Notes under the pieces: generated by a model
The model's database searches: none
What the model saw: the letters and a program-made list of their open reading frames with translations, nothing else
What the model was told of the DNA's origin: nothing
Source: Marinicella marina
Lineage (GTDB): Bacteria; Pseudomonadota; Gammaproteobacteria; Xanthomonadales; Marinicellaceae
DNA: 62,416 bases
Direction of reading: 5' to 3'
Assembly (NCBI RefSeq): GCF_030065545.1
Contig: NZ_JASJNC010000011.1
Location: forward strand, 1-62,416
In this document: piece by piece, positions 26,058 to 34,144 of the stretch
Position numbering within the stretch: position 1 is the first letter of the stretch
How the letters are laid out: the number at the start of each line of letters is the position of its first letter
Program-made: the position numbers and the translations under genes

Positions 26058-27221
26058 ATGAAATGCACTTTTAGAAAAAACAAAAGCCATACCATATGGC
26101 TTGCCTCCTTGTGGGTGGTGATGTTCAGCACCAGTGACCAGGCCATGGCTGAATCGGCCGAATCACAGACTGAAACACAACTCCAGCAAACGATCCTGAT
26201 GGTGGTCAGTGGTTATGGTGAAGACCAAGGCAAAACGAAACCCGGTTTTGAATTCGATGAACTGGCCAAAGCCTATTTGACCTTTCGCGACAATGGGGTC
26301 GCAATCGACATTGCCAGTCCGCAGGGTGGGGCGGTAGAAGCTGATGAATACGATGCCAATAAAAGTTATAACCAAACATTTTTGGCAGACCAACAGGCTG
26401 TCAGTAAACTCACCGACACCCTGGCCCTCAATGCAATCAACAGCAGTGATTATGCAGCGGTGTTTGTGGTCGGTGGTAAAGGTGCGATGTTTGATTTGCC
26501 ATATGATAAAACACTGCAACACATCATCGCAGATGTCTATCAGGCAGGCGGTAGTGTGGGTGCTGTGTGTCATGGTCCTGCGGCGCTGGTTGATGTGAAG
26601 TTAGACAACGGCAGCTACCTGGTGACAGGTAAAAAAGTTAACAGTTTTACCAATATCGAAGAACAGGTATTCGGTAAAAAATGGGTGCAGCACTTTGACT
26701 TTCTGATTGAAGATAAATTCAAAGAACGACAAGCACACTTTGAAAGCAGTCCGATGATGCTCAGTCATGTGGCCATTGACCAGCGCCTGGTGACCGGACA
26801 AAACCCAGCATCAACAGTCGACACTGCACAAACCCTCCTGAAGGCCATGGGAATCACCCCCAATTCGGGTAATCAGTACAGCGATGACTTGACCTTGAAA
26901 CTGGTGGCTGAGATCCTCAAAGGAGATGAACAGGCGATACATGAATACCAAAACAACACCGCCAGCTATCAACCCATGCTGATGGGTATGTATGGCTACA
27001 TGTATTTTGCCGCAGCTGAAGCCGAGGACGATTACCGCAAGGCAATGACCTTGATGCAACTGGCTCAAGATGACATGAATCACCCCAAGCTGAACCTGCA
27101 AATTGCCAAAGCCCATATGAAATTGGACCAGACCAGTCAGGCCAAGAAATTGCTCACTGAACTCAGCACCAGTCATCCTGATCTCACTGAAGCCCAAGAT
27201 TTGCTGGCGCAGCTGCAGTGA
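26058..27221 (+). CDS. Secreted DJ-1/PfpI family protein with TPR-like tail
   Basis: A 388-residue protein starting at the ATG with GGAG 7 bases upstream; an upstream in-frame TTG (26034) is less likely. A signal peptide (ends SDQAMA) exports it, which is unusual for this mostly cytoplasmic family. The flavodoxin-like domain (about 30-235) carries the nucleophile elbow C171-H172 in GAVCHGPAALV and the VGGKGAMFDLP strand. Relatives are glyoxalase/chaperone Hsp31 and PfpI proteases. The last ~130 residues are helical repeats (LQIAKAHMKLDQTSQAKKLLTELSTSHPDLTEAQDLL), TPR-like. The promoter region bears the candidate response-regulator box. The amidohydrolase gene follows after 99 bp with a hairpin. 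Confidence 0.85.
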   Translation: MKCTFRKNKSHTIWLASLWVVMFSTSDQAMAESAESQTETQLQQTILMVVSGYGEDQGKTKPGFEFDELAKAYLTFRDNGVAIDIASPQGGAVEADEYDANKSYNQTFLADQQAVSKLTDTLALNAINSSDYAAVFVVGGKGAMFDLPYDKTLQHIIADVYQAGGSVGAVCHGPAALVDVKLDNGSYLVTGKKVNSFTNIEEQVFGKKWVQHFDFLIEDKFKERQAHFESSPMMLSHVAIDQRLVTGQNPASTVDTAQTLLKAMGITPNSGNQYSDDLTLKLVAEILKGDEQAIHEYQNNTASYQPMLMGMYGYMYFAAAEAEDDYRKAMTLMQLAQDDMNHPKLNLQIAKAHMKLDQTSQAKKLLTELSTSHPDLTEAQDLLAQLQ

Positions 27222-27256
27222 TAGCGTGCTGCGACTGAAGCCCAATGAATACTTGA

Positions 27257-27288
27257 ATGTTGCAGGCTTTAACCACTGCCTGCAACAT
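27257..27288 (+). promoter_or_regulatory. Intergenic hairpin between pfpI and amidohydrolase genes
   Basis: ATGTTGCAGGC (27257-27267) pairs perfectly with GCCTGCAACAT (27278-27288) around a 10-nt loop. There is no T-run behind it, so it is not a classic terminator. It may stabilise mRNA ends or set the ratio of the two proteins. Confidence 0.55.
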
Positions 27289-27320
27289 GCCGCATTAAAA
27301 ACACAACCGACACATAAATC

Positions 27321-28883
27321 ATGGTGAAAACATTGAAAAAAATGAGCTGGTTATTATTGGCAATGATCATGCTCCTCATAGCAGCTGTATTTTTACTTTA
27401 CCTGCTGCCACTCAAAGGCCCAGATGTGCGACCAGTGAAAGGAGATTGGTTCATCACCAACATTCATGTGGTTGATGTGGTCAACGAACGCATCACGAGG
27501 CAGCAACATGTGGTCATTACCGATGGACGTATTGAAGCCATTTCAGCATCGATACAACCCACGGATTACGGCCATCACCAGTTGATTGATGGCAGCGGAA
27601 ACTACTTGATGCCAGGATTGTGGGACATGCACACGCACAGTTTGAAAATTTCCCCATACATTCATCATCCCATGTTCATTCGCTTTGGGGTGACTTCAGT
27701 GCGGGACATGTCCGGTTGTCTGGATCAAAACGATGCTTACTGGGGGTGTCCGAAGGACAGAAAGACATGGTCACAGCAAGCAGATGCCGGGCAGGCTGTG
27801 TCTCCGATTTACCACCAACAAAGCAGTTACCAAACCAATGGTGGCAACGAAGTACCTGATGGGTTTGTTGATTATTTCCGTGTTAACAGCCAACATGATG
27901 CTGAACAATTGGTGGACTTCTACGCCACCCAAGGCACGGATTTCATCAAAACCTATTCTGAACTCAGCCGGGATCAATTCAACTGGCTGGCTGAAGCCGC
28001 AGGTGAGCAGGGCATGACGCTGGCCGGTCACAAGCCCTTAAAAGTTCCATTGACAGAAGCGCTCAACAATCAGATGTCCAGCATCGAACATGGCCGCTTG
28101 TTTGCCTTTGATTGTTATCAGGACATCGCAGGATTCAGAGGCCTGGATGACCCCATTTCAGCCTACAACGCCGATAAAATCAGAGACATCATTAATCAGC
28201 AAAATCCAAAGCGATGTGCACAGTTGATGCGCGAAATGGCCAACAGCCAGTCCGCCTGGGTACCCACTTTAACCACCTTGAAAATGAGTGCCCAATCCAA
28301 AGCTGTTAACTTTGAGGATGAGGCCCTTCTTGACTACATCCCCACAGTGGTGAAAACCTTGATCTGGCAACCGGATGTAAACAGAGCCGCCAGGGGGCAT
28401 GATCGTGAAGGCCGATTTGTGCATCAGGATTATTATGAATTGGTCGAAACCCAGATCAAACAAGCCCATCAGCGGGGTGTGAAGATTTTGGTCGGCACCG
28501 ACAACATAGACACCCTGGTATACAGTGGCCTCAGCGTCCATCATGAACTCCAACATCTGGTCGAAGCCGGCATGCCCACAACCCAAGCCCTCAAAGCCGC
28601 CACCTTGTGGCCGGCAGAGTTCAGTGGCGTCGCTGCCATCACCGGCAGTGTAAAGGAAGGCAAGCGCGCAGATCTTATCATCCTCCGTGCCAACCCCCTG
28701 GACGACATCAAAAACACCCAAACCATCAAAGCTGTCTTACTCAATGGTCACTACTACGACCACCAAGCCCTGATGTCACTGGAGCAATACACCAGCGAAA
28801 TGGCCAGTTCGATTCATCTCAACACCAAATACCTCATGCACATGCTTATGAGCCCCCTGATGCGGGTACAGTTGGCAGACTAG
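27321..28883 (+). CDS. Membrane-anchored amidohydrolase
   Basis: A 520-residue metal-dependent hydrolase of the imidazolonepropionase-like group. One N-terminal helix (SWLLLAMIMLLIAAVFLLYLLP) tethers it to the outside face of the inner membrane. The beta-barrel start DGSGNYLMPGLWDMH is followed by the metal ligands H104-x-H106, a Lys in DFIKTYSEL (candidate bridging lysine), LAGHKP, SSIEHGR and the catalytic Asp in VGTDNID. The C-terminal small domain ALKAATLWPAEFSGV...GKRADLIIL is normal. It is likely to cleave an amide or cyclic-amide bond in the periplasm; the substrate is unknown. It is in the same direction as the PfpI-type gene, 99 bp away, and may share its promoter. Confidence 0.88.
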   Translation: MVKTLKKMSWLLLAMIMLLIAAVFLLYLLPLKGPDVRPVKGDWFITNIHVVDVVNERITRQQHVVITDGRIEAISASIQPTDYGHHQLIDGSGNYLMPGLWDMHTHSLKISPYIHHPMFIRFGVTSVRDMSGCLDQNDAYWGCPKDRKTWSQQADAGQAVSPIYHQQSSYQTNGGNEVPDGFVDYFRVNSQHDAEQLVDFYATQGTDFIKTYSELSRDQFNWLAEAAGEQGMTLAGHKPLKVPLTEALNNQMSSIEHGRLFAFDCYQDIAGFRGLDDPISAYNADKIRDIINQQNPKRCAQLMREMANSQSAWVPTLTTLKMSAQSKAVNFEDEALLDYIPTVVKTLIWQPDVNRAARGHDREGRFVHQDYYELVETQIKQAHQRGVKILVGTDNIDTLVYSGLSVHHELQHLVEAGMPTTQALKAATLWPAEFSGVAAITGSVKEGKRADLIILRANPLDDIKNTQTIKAVLLNGHYYDHQALMSLEQYTSEMASSIHLNTKYLMHMLMSPLMRVQLAD

Positions 28884-28921
28884 CTGTTTGATGAATGCTG
28901 TTGGGACATGATTGCTTTCAA

Positions 28922-28947
28922 CCGCCTAAACACGCTCGGTGAGGCGG
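28922..28947. terminator. Weak hairpin between convergent genes
   Basis: CCGCCT (28922-28927) pairs with AGGCGG (28942-28947). There is no clear T-run on either side. It sits between convergent amidohydrolase and beta-helix genes and may help end both transcripts. Confidence 0.35.
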
Positions 28948-28967
28948 CTATGAGTAACAAGGCTTTA

Positions 28968-30689
28968 TCAATCAAAACCCGAGCGAAAAATAATTTCAGG
29001 GTAATATTCATAAGCGCCAGCATCGTAAGTGCCAAAGGCATTGTTGACGCTGCTCATGTCATGGCCACGGGGGTTACCATTGAGGCCTGGGTGTTGGTCG
29101 GTGAAAAGGTCGTTGTCACAAAAGTCGATGGCATCAGAGGCCAAGGAAGGGCGGTAGTCACCCATGGCTGGATTGATGAAAAGTGGATCATTGGTCAACA
29201 CGGCACCGACGTTGCCGCTGAGGCTGGCTGACTCATGCACAGTGGCACAATCGATTTGGGCGGTGGCTGGGCCATTAAAATTAAATATGGTGCCGAAGTC
29301 CCAAATGATGCTGTTGAACACATTAATTAACTGGCTGCTGTTGCTGTTGTTGGTGGTGAAAAAATTGTCCACGTTGTTGTTAACCACTGTATTGAAACCG
29401 AAGTCCAGTTGTGAGGCCTGGTTGTTATCGCCATCCAGGTAGAACAAATGAGGGGCCGCGGATTGTGCACCCAGACCATCATTATTGCTGATTAAATTGC
29501 CTTCAAGTCGCAAGTAAGCGCCGTTGTCCAGCACAACCCCAGCCGTATTGATAGACAGGTTGTTTGCAACCAGTGTTTGCGAAATATCGACTGAGCCACC
29601 TGCAGAAATGTGTCCAGTAGCTCCAGTGGCTGTAAAAGACAGGGTTTCGTTTCTTGAGAGTTCAGAACACAAGTCTTGATTTGAATATTGGCAACCCTGT
29701 CCAGACCGGCCCATGGTTAAAGTGGCTTGATCAGTCACCACGAATCCGCCACCGTCCCCGTCAGCAGAATTGAATTGCAAATGGGTGTTGCTCAACATGG
29801 CTGTGGTGTTTGCGCCAGCCAGATACAAGCCACCACCGGCCAACTCATTGAACGTCGTCGCAAAGTTTCCGATAATTCGAGCCGGATTATCGGTGTTGCC
29901 TTGTGCGACCAATTGAGCTCCAGTTTGCAAGTACACCCCACCGCCACGCTGGGCTTGGTTGTTGCTGATGCCTTCATCGTCACGGCCAGCAACTTCAGCG
30001 CCGCTGTCACTGTGAACGGCACAACCCATACCAGCGAAGATTCCGCCGCCATTGAAGTTGGCCTGGTTGTGGTGAATGGTGCTTTGGGCATCGATGCTTA
30101 CATAAGCATCATTGGAACAATAAATGCCGCCACCATAGCCGGTGACGCTGTTGTCACGCACTTCAGTATTTTCCAAGGCCAATCGCGCTTCATCGCCAAA
30201 CACATGGATACCCCCACCTTCATTGCCCTGGTTGTCACGAACCACGGAGTTACGCAAAATCAAATTGGAATTACCGGTCACCTTAATTCCGCCTGCTGAG
30301 GCAAAGCTGGTGTTGTTGCCAGCATAAATGTCAAAGTTTTCAATAATGACGGTACTGACAATGGTCAAATCAGCATCCACTTCGATCACCGTGTTGTTAT
30401 TGCCATTGAGCCCACTCCATCGGGTCTTCTGTGAGCCCATGACATTATTTTCTGCATCTTGGCAACTGTCATAACCGCCTTTGATTACTTTGATTTTTTC
30501 AATGGTGAAATTGTTGCTGTGGACTTGCTCATTAGTGACCCGCATTTCAATGTCGCTGTCTTGATAGGCAGGGAAAATGTTGTCGTAGTCACAATCAGGC
30601 GTGTTACCGACTGTAACAAAGGCCATGGCCATGGAATGACCGACCAATAAACCAAAACCTACTAACTTTTTAACTGTGATTGCTTGCAT
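28968..30689 (-). CDS. Secreted right-handed beta-helix protein with GFD tail
   Basis: A 573-residue exported protein (signal peptide ends around HSMAMA, residue 23). Residues 90-480 carry repeating rungs such as GGIHVFGDEARLALENTEVRDNSVTG, GGGIYCSNDAYV and GGGFVVTDQATL, the parallel beta-helix pattern of choice-of-anchor Q and polymorphic outer-membrane-type proteins. Near the C-terminus GNPRGHDMSSVNNAFGTYDAGAYEY is the usual closing of such proteins. The last nine residues are EIIFRSGFD, the shared tail. No catalytic site is visible, so an adhesin or structural role is more likely than an enzyme. It is divergent from a membrane-bound regulator. Confidence 0.85.
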   Translation of the reverse strand: MQAITVKKLVGFGLLVGHSMAMAFVTVGNTPDCDYDNIFPAYQDSDIEMRVTNEQVHSNNFTIEKIKVIKGGYDSCQDAENNVMGSQKTRWSGLNGNNNTVIEVDADLTIVSTVIIENFDIYAGNNTSFASAGGIKVTGNSNLILRNSVVRDNQGNEGGGIHVFGDEARLALENTEVRDNSVTGYGGGIYCSNDAYVSIDAQSTIHHNQANFNGGGIFAGMGCAVHSDSGAEVAGRDDEGISNNQAQRGGGVYLQTGAQLVAQGNTDNPARIIGNFATTFNELAGGGLYLAGANTTAMLSNTHLQFNSADGDGGGFVVTDQATLTMGRSGQGCQYSNQDLCSELSRNETLSFTATGATGHISAGGSVDISQTLVANNLSINTAGVVLDNGAYLRLEGNLISNNDGLGAQSAAPHLFYLDGDNNQASQLDFGFNTVVNNNVDNFFTTNNSNSSQLINVFNSIIWDFGTIFNFNGPATAQIDCATVHESASLSGNVGAVLTNDPLFINPAMGDYRPSLASDAIDFCDNDLFTDQHPGLNGNPRGHDMSSVNNAFGTYDAGAYEYYPEIIFRSGFD

Positions 30690-30876
30690 GTGTATCCTCG
30701 TTTTTTTAAATGACTAAACATGCCATTCTTTGTATAATTTGAAATCTGAAAGAGCCTGAAAAGAGTCTGAATCAAGGTGGAATTCAATGATTTTGTGATG
30801 TGATTGGCAGAAAAAGTGTATGGCTTGTGGATTTATAAGACTACTGATTACCCACAACCGCCCCGATTCAGTTACG

Positions 30877-30882
30877 TATAAT
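30877..30882 (+). promoter_or_regulatory. Candidate -10 element of the TPR regulator gene
   Basis: TATAAT at 30877-30882 lies 58 bp before the ATG at 30941. No matching -35 is seen at the right distance, so this is only a possible promoter. A second TATAAT at 30733-30738 on the same strand is further away. Confidence 0.3.
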
Positions 30883-30940
30883 GGACCAGTGACCCAAAGC
30901 ACGATTGATAACAACAACCCATGAACAGCAAAAATAACGC

Positions 30941-32725
30941 ATGATCTATTCGATCAATCGCATTCAGCTCACTGAACAAGACGCAACCGTGATGACAGGT
31001 GGCGCTGCCTTACCCCTTTCACCGCGCGGTCACGCCTGTTTGTTGTTGTTTTTGAAAGCCAATAATCAAGTACTGAGTAAAGACCAACTGATGCAAGTGT
31101 TGTGGCCGAAATTGGTGGTCAGCGATGACTCATTGTTTAAAGTCATCCAGGAAGTGCGCAAAGCTTTGAAAGGGCTTGGGCTGGACAGTGAAGAGTTGCG
31201 CAATGTCTATGGCAAAGGCTACCAGCTCAAATCCAAGGTCACCGCGCATGAAGGGCAACCCCGCAGGCCAATGGTTTGTCTTTTGCCAGTGTTGTTGTGC
31301 CTGTTGGTGTGGCTGTGGATGATGAACCGCGAAGTTGAATTGTTACTGACCGATACCGAATACCAACAATTGATTCAATCCATTGAATCTGACTTCACCC
31401 AGCACCAAGACGGCTTTGCCCATTTGGGTATTCGTGCCGATGCGCATCCAGATGACCAGCTGCGCTTGGCACACATAGAAGGCCTTTCGGCTTATAAACA
31501 AGGTGATTACGCAGGCAGCATCAGCCACTTACGCGGTGGGCTAGAGCAGAGCAAAAGCCTTGGCCTGGATGGTGTCAAAGCGGAGATGAATTTACTGTTG
31601 GCTAAAATGTTCATCTATCGTGAAGATCGCCTTGCCCTGAAAGCCTTTCTGGATGCCGCTGAAACCCATTACGGGGTCACAGGGGATACCGTCGGATTGA
31701 CCTTGACCCAAATCGAACGCGCCAGATACCACCAAGTGATGGGCGAATACCCCCAATCTATTGATTTGTTGCAAACCATACTGCAAACCGCCGAAGCCAA
31801 TCAAGACACCGAAACCCAAATGCGCTCTCACAGCAACTTGGCTTATTCCTACCAACAATCCGGCCAAACAGCGAACTACATCAAAGCCCACGAAGCCACA
31901 TTAGATTTGGCCTTGGGCTTGCCAAACGCTCGATATGCAGCCTTTTCATACGGTGCCTTGTCACAAGTTTACTTACAACAAGGTCAGTACCAAAAAGCCA
32001 TGAAATTTGCCGAATTGGCGTTGAAATATTGCCTCGAACAAAAAGACACCAACGTCTTCCAACAAGGCTTCAGTTATTTCTACCTGATGCTACCTGAAGC
32101 CGGTCACCTGGAACTGGCCGACAACTATTTACAACAAGCCATCGACATCCAAGCCCAGTTCAACCCCCAAGGCCGGCTGCTGATGGCTGAGTTAAGCCTG
32201 ATCAAAACAAAAACCTGGCGCCAAGATCACAGTGGCGCCCTCAAGGTGCTCAAAGAACTGTTGGCTCATGACCTGGATTCCAGCACCAAAAACGAAGCCT
32301 TGGCTTGGTTTGCTTTGAATCGTCACCACCGGGGCGATAACATTGGCGCCTATTCTACTGCCAAAGCCGTGTTGTCTGATGATGCAACTAATGAGCAGGC
32401 GCATTTCCTTGCGCTCACCGCCCTGACCCTGTCAGCGCAGCAACTGGAACGAACCGAAGAAACCTTGGCCAGCTTCAAAACCATGACCTCCAAACCCAAA
32501 CCACCTGGCTTGTTTGAACAAGGCCTGTGGCTGAACTTGGTGAACGCTGTGCACGGTTGGCAACATCATACCGACCAAGATATCAATCCAGATAATACCG
32601 AGGTCAAATGGTCTCAACAACAAGCTGAATACCAATCCCGCTTGCAACAAATCCAAATCCAAACACAACCTGATGAAGCATTGATTGAGGTGTTAGATGA
32701 CTATTTGAAGCGAATCCTGGACTAA
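30941..32725 (+). CDS. Membrane winged-helix regulator with TPR sensor (CadC/ToxR-like)
   Basis: A 594-residue one-component regulator. Residues 1-100 are an OmpR-type DNA-binding winged helix (LSKDQLMQVLWPKLVVSDDSLFKVIQEVRKALK and NVYGKGYQL). A single membrane helix is at about 109-128 (MVCLLPVLLCLLVWLWMM). The remaining ~460 residues are helical TPR repeats (for example AAFSYGALSQVYLQQGQYQKAMKFAELALKY), presumably in the periplasm. Such proteins read a signal outside and act on DNA at the membrane. It is transcribed away from the beta-helix protein gene, which is a plausible target. No phosphorylation site is present. Confidence 0.85.
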   Translation: MIYSINRIQLTEQDATVMTGGAALPLSPRGHACLLLFLKANNQVLSKDQLMQVLWPKLVVSDDSLFKVIQEVRKALKGLGLDSEELRNVYGKGYQLKSKVTAHEGQPRRPMVCLLPVLLCLLVWLWMMNREVELLLTDTEYQQLIQSIESDFTQHQDGFAHLGIRADAHPDDQLRLAHIEGLSAYKQGDYAGSISHLRGGLEQSKSLGLDGVKAEMNLLLAKMFIYREDRLALKAFLDAAETHYGVTGDTVGLTLTQIERARYHQVMGEYPQSIDLLQTILQTAEANQDTETQMRSHSNLAYSYQQSGQTANYIKAHEATLDLALGLPNARYAAFSYGALSQVYLQQGQYQKAMKFAELALKYCLEQKDTNVFQQGFSYFYLMLPEAGHLELADNYLQQAIDIQAQFNPQGRLLMAELSLIKTKTWRQDHSGALKVLKELLAHDLDSSTKNEALAWFALNRHHRGDNIGAYSTAKAVLSDDATNEQAHFLALTALTLSAQQLERTEETLASFKTMTSKPKPPGLFEQGLWLNLVNAVHGWQHHTDQDINPDNTEVKWSQQQAEYQSRLQQIQIQTQPDEALIEVLDDYLKRILD

Positions 32726-32793
32726 AATCTTCCCGCTAATTTGGCAGCCTTGATTGCACATATCCTTGGTGTCCAGTGTCTGCGTGAATCAAG

Positions 32794-32817
32794 ATCAATG
32801 GGGCAGAGGCGTTGATT
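32794..32817. repeat. REP-like unit
   Basis: ATCAATGGGG, then CAGAGGCGTTGATT: close to the consensus, with the ends ATCAA/TTGAT inverted. Confidence 0.5.
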
Positions 32818-32911
32818 AAGAAACCTAATGGTCCAAATCTTTTGAGTTTGGATGCCATGAATGAAGCCTAATGATATTTATGTCTACTTGGAAACCCGGG
32901 TCTCAATTTAT

Positions 32912-33004
32912 ATCAATGGGGTCATATATGAACACTTCGCTTGATTCAATTGATTTTGGAAAAAGCACTCATTGGATAATTAAACCGGCGTCTCTGAGTC
33001 CATT
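32912..33004. repeat. Pair of REP-like units in opposite orientation
   Basis: ATCAATGGGGTCAT at 32912-32925 and ACCGGCGTCTCTGAGTCCATT at 32984-33004. The second is inverted relative to the first, as in bacterial interspersed mosaic elements. Confidence 0.45.
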
Positions 33005-33189
33005 ATTCACAATGTTTTGGTAATCATTATTTAATTAAAATGCCTCCAAGTTATCAGTGATTTTTTTATTTGTATATTAAAAAATAATATATATGTAAAT
33101 AATTATGAACTTTTTCGTTGTTATATACACAAATAAAATGTACGTTAAGATACGTACTAAGTTAATTATATGATAACTAAGGAGTACTT

Positions 33190-33435
33190 ATGAAAAAACT
33201 ATCACTAATTCTAATTTTAATATTCTTTGTATCTAATTCAAATTCTCAAGTTATGGGGCCGCCTATAGGATGTGGTGGAGGCAATATTGGATTTTGGTAC
33301 ACTGAACAAGCACCTTCTATAGCCGGTGGAAGTTGTCAGTTCATGTATACCTGTGAATTTGTCGGATTTAATCTTGATGGTTCAAACCAATATGGTTGGG
33401 TTTACCAAGGTATAGGGTGTCATAGTGGGCCTTAA
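33190..33435 (+). CDS. Small Cys-containing secreted peptide
   Basis: An 81-residue product with a strong AAGGAG 6 bases before the ATG. Residues 1-19 are a clear signal peptide (ending SNSNS). The ~60-residue mature peptide is Gly-rich with four Cys (G-C-G-G-G, S-C-Q-F, Y-T-C-E, G-C-H-S), enough for two disulfides. It has the size and style of a secreted effector, bacteriocin-like peptide or DUF6289-type protein, but no family is claimed. It is AT-rich and stands alone between repeats, with no export or immunity gene beside it. Confidence 0.65.
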   Translation: MKKLSLILILIFFVSNSNSQVMGPPIGCGGGNIGFWYTEQAPSIAGGSCQFMYTCEFVGFNLDGSNQYGWVYQGIGCHSGP

Positions 33436-33486
33436 ATTTAATTTAAGCATTTTAGAGAGTAGCCTTTTATATTAGCTAACTCTTTT

Positions 33487-33542
33487 AATCAATGGGGTAC
33501 AATCAATGAAATCAATAAACATTAATTATGACCCCATTGATT
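33487..33542. repeat. REP-like inverted pair
   Basis: AATCAATGGGGT (33487-33498) and ACCCCATTGATT (33531-33542) are perfect 12-bp inverted copies. The whole can fold into a long hairpin downstream of the small peptide gene and may act as its terminator. Confidence 0.55.
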
Positions 33543-33665
33543 GATGAACTTGCAATTTTTTCACACCAATCAAGTTATTATCGCTTTCGTAATTGTTTAA
33601 AAACTTCTATTGATTGATCCATTTATGGGTCAATCGACCACCACTCAATCGTTTTGACCTGAGGC

Positions 33666-34031
33666 ATGAAAAAAACTGAACCTGACAGCATTGATACCTT
33701 GTATTTTGATGGCAATTGTCCGATTTGTAGCAAAGAAATGGCTCATTTAGAGACACTCAAAGATGACAGTTTGCAGCTAGCGGACATTCATCAACTGCCG
33801 GTGTCTGATAGCAGGAAGCAAGAGCTGATGGCTGTTTTGCACCTGAAGACCTCAAAGGGTGAAGAGGTGATTGGATATCAGGCCAATTTAAGGGCTTGGC
33901 AACACACTAAATATGCGTTCTGGGCTCGATTGTTGTCCTACCCTCCATTTTCCTGGGCAGGTGGCTTGGCTTATGCGGTTTGGTTGCGTTATTATCATTG
34001 GCGCGGAACGCGCTGCGCGCTCAAAAATTAA
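33666..34031 (+). CDS. DCC1-like (DUF393) thiol-disulfide oxidoreductase family protein
   Basis: A 121-residue protein of the DCC/DUF393 family. The family signature is at the start: Y-F-D-G-N-C-P-I-C (D15 region, Cys pair CPIC, a thioredoxin-like active site). RAWQHTKYAFWARLLSYPPFSWAGGLAYAVWLRYYHWRG is the typical C-terminal part that may touch the membrane. Function is poorly known; a redox role is inferred from the fold. GAGG lies directly before the ATG with too little spacing, so initiation is likely weak. It is a single-gene unit. Confidence 0.85.
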   Translation: MKKTEPDSIDTLYFDGNCPICSKEMAHLETLKDDSLQLADIHQLPVSDSRKQELMAVLHLKTSKGEEVIGYQANLRAWQHTKYAFWARLLSYPPFSWAGGLAYAVWLRYYHWRGTRCALKN

Positions 34032-34144
34032 TTAATTGATAGCTCCGACTGATACATAGGTCTCATAGCTCATCAATGCTGACAAACTCATCAATTGGTT
34101 CTGAGTCTCAGAAGTCCGGGATGAAGATGTTGAAAAATATGGGT

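Larger units (their letters stand above)
32726..33189. other. 464-bp AT-rich intergenic region with REP-like units
   Basis: No gene is seen. It has REP-like units at 32794-32817, 32912-32925 and 32984-33004, then very AT-rich DNA up to the small secreted peptide gene. Confidence 0.5.

Noticed and set aside
29727-30299. 190-codon plus-strand frame over the beta-helix gene
   Set aside because: It is an antisense shadow of Gly/Asn-rich beta-helix rungs; the minus strand has a signal peptide and a proper closing region.
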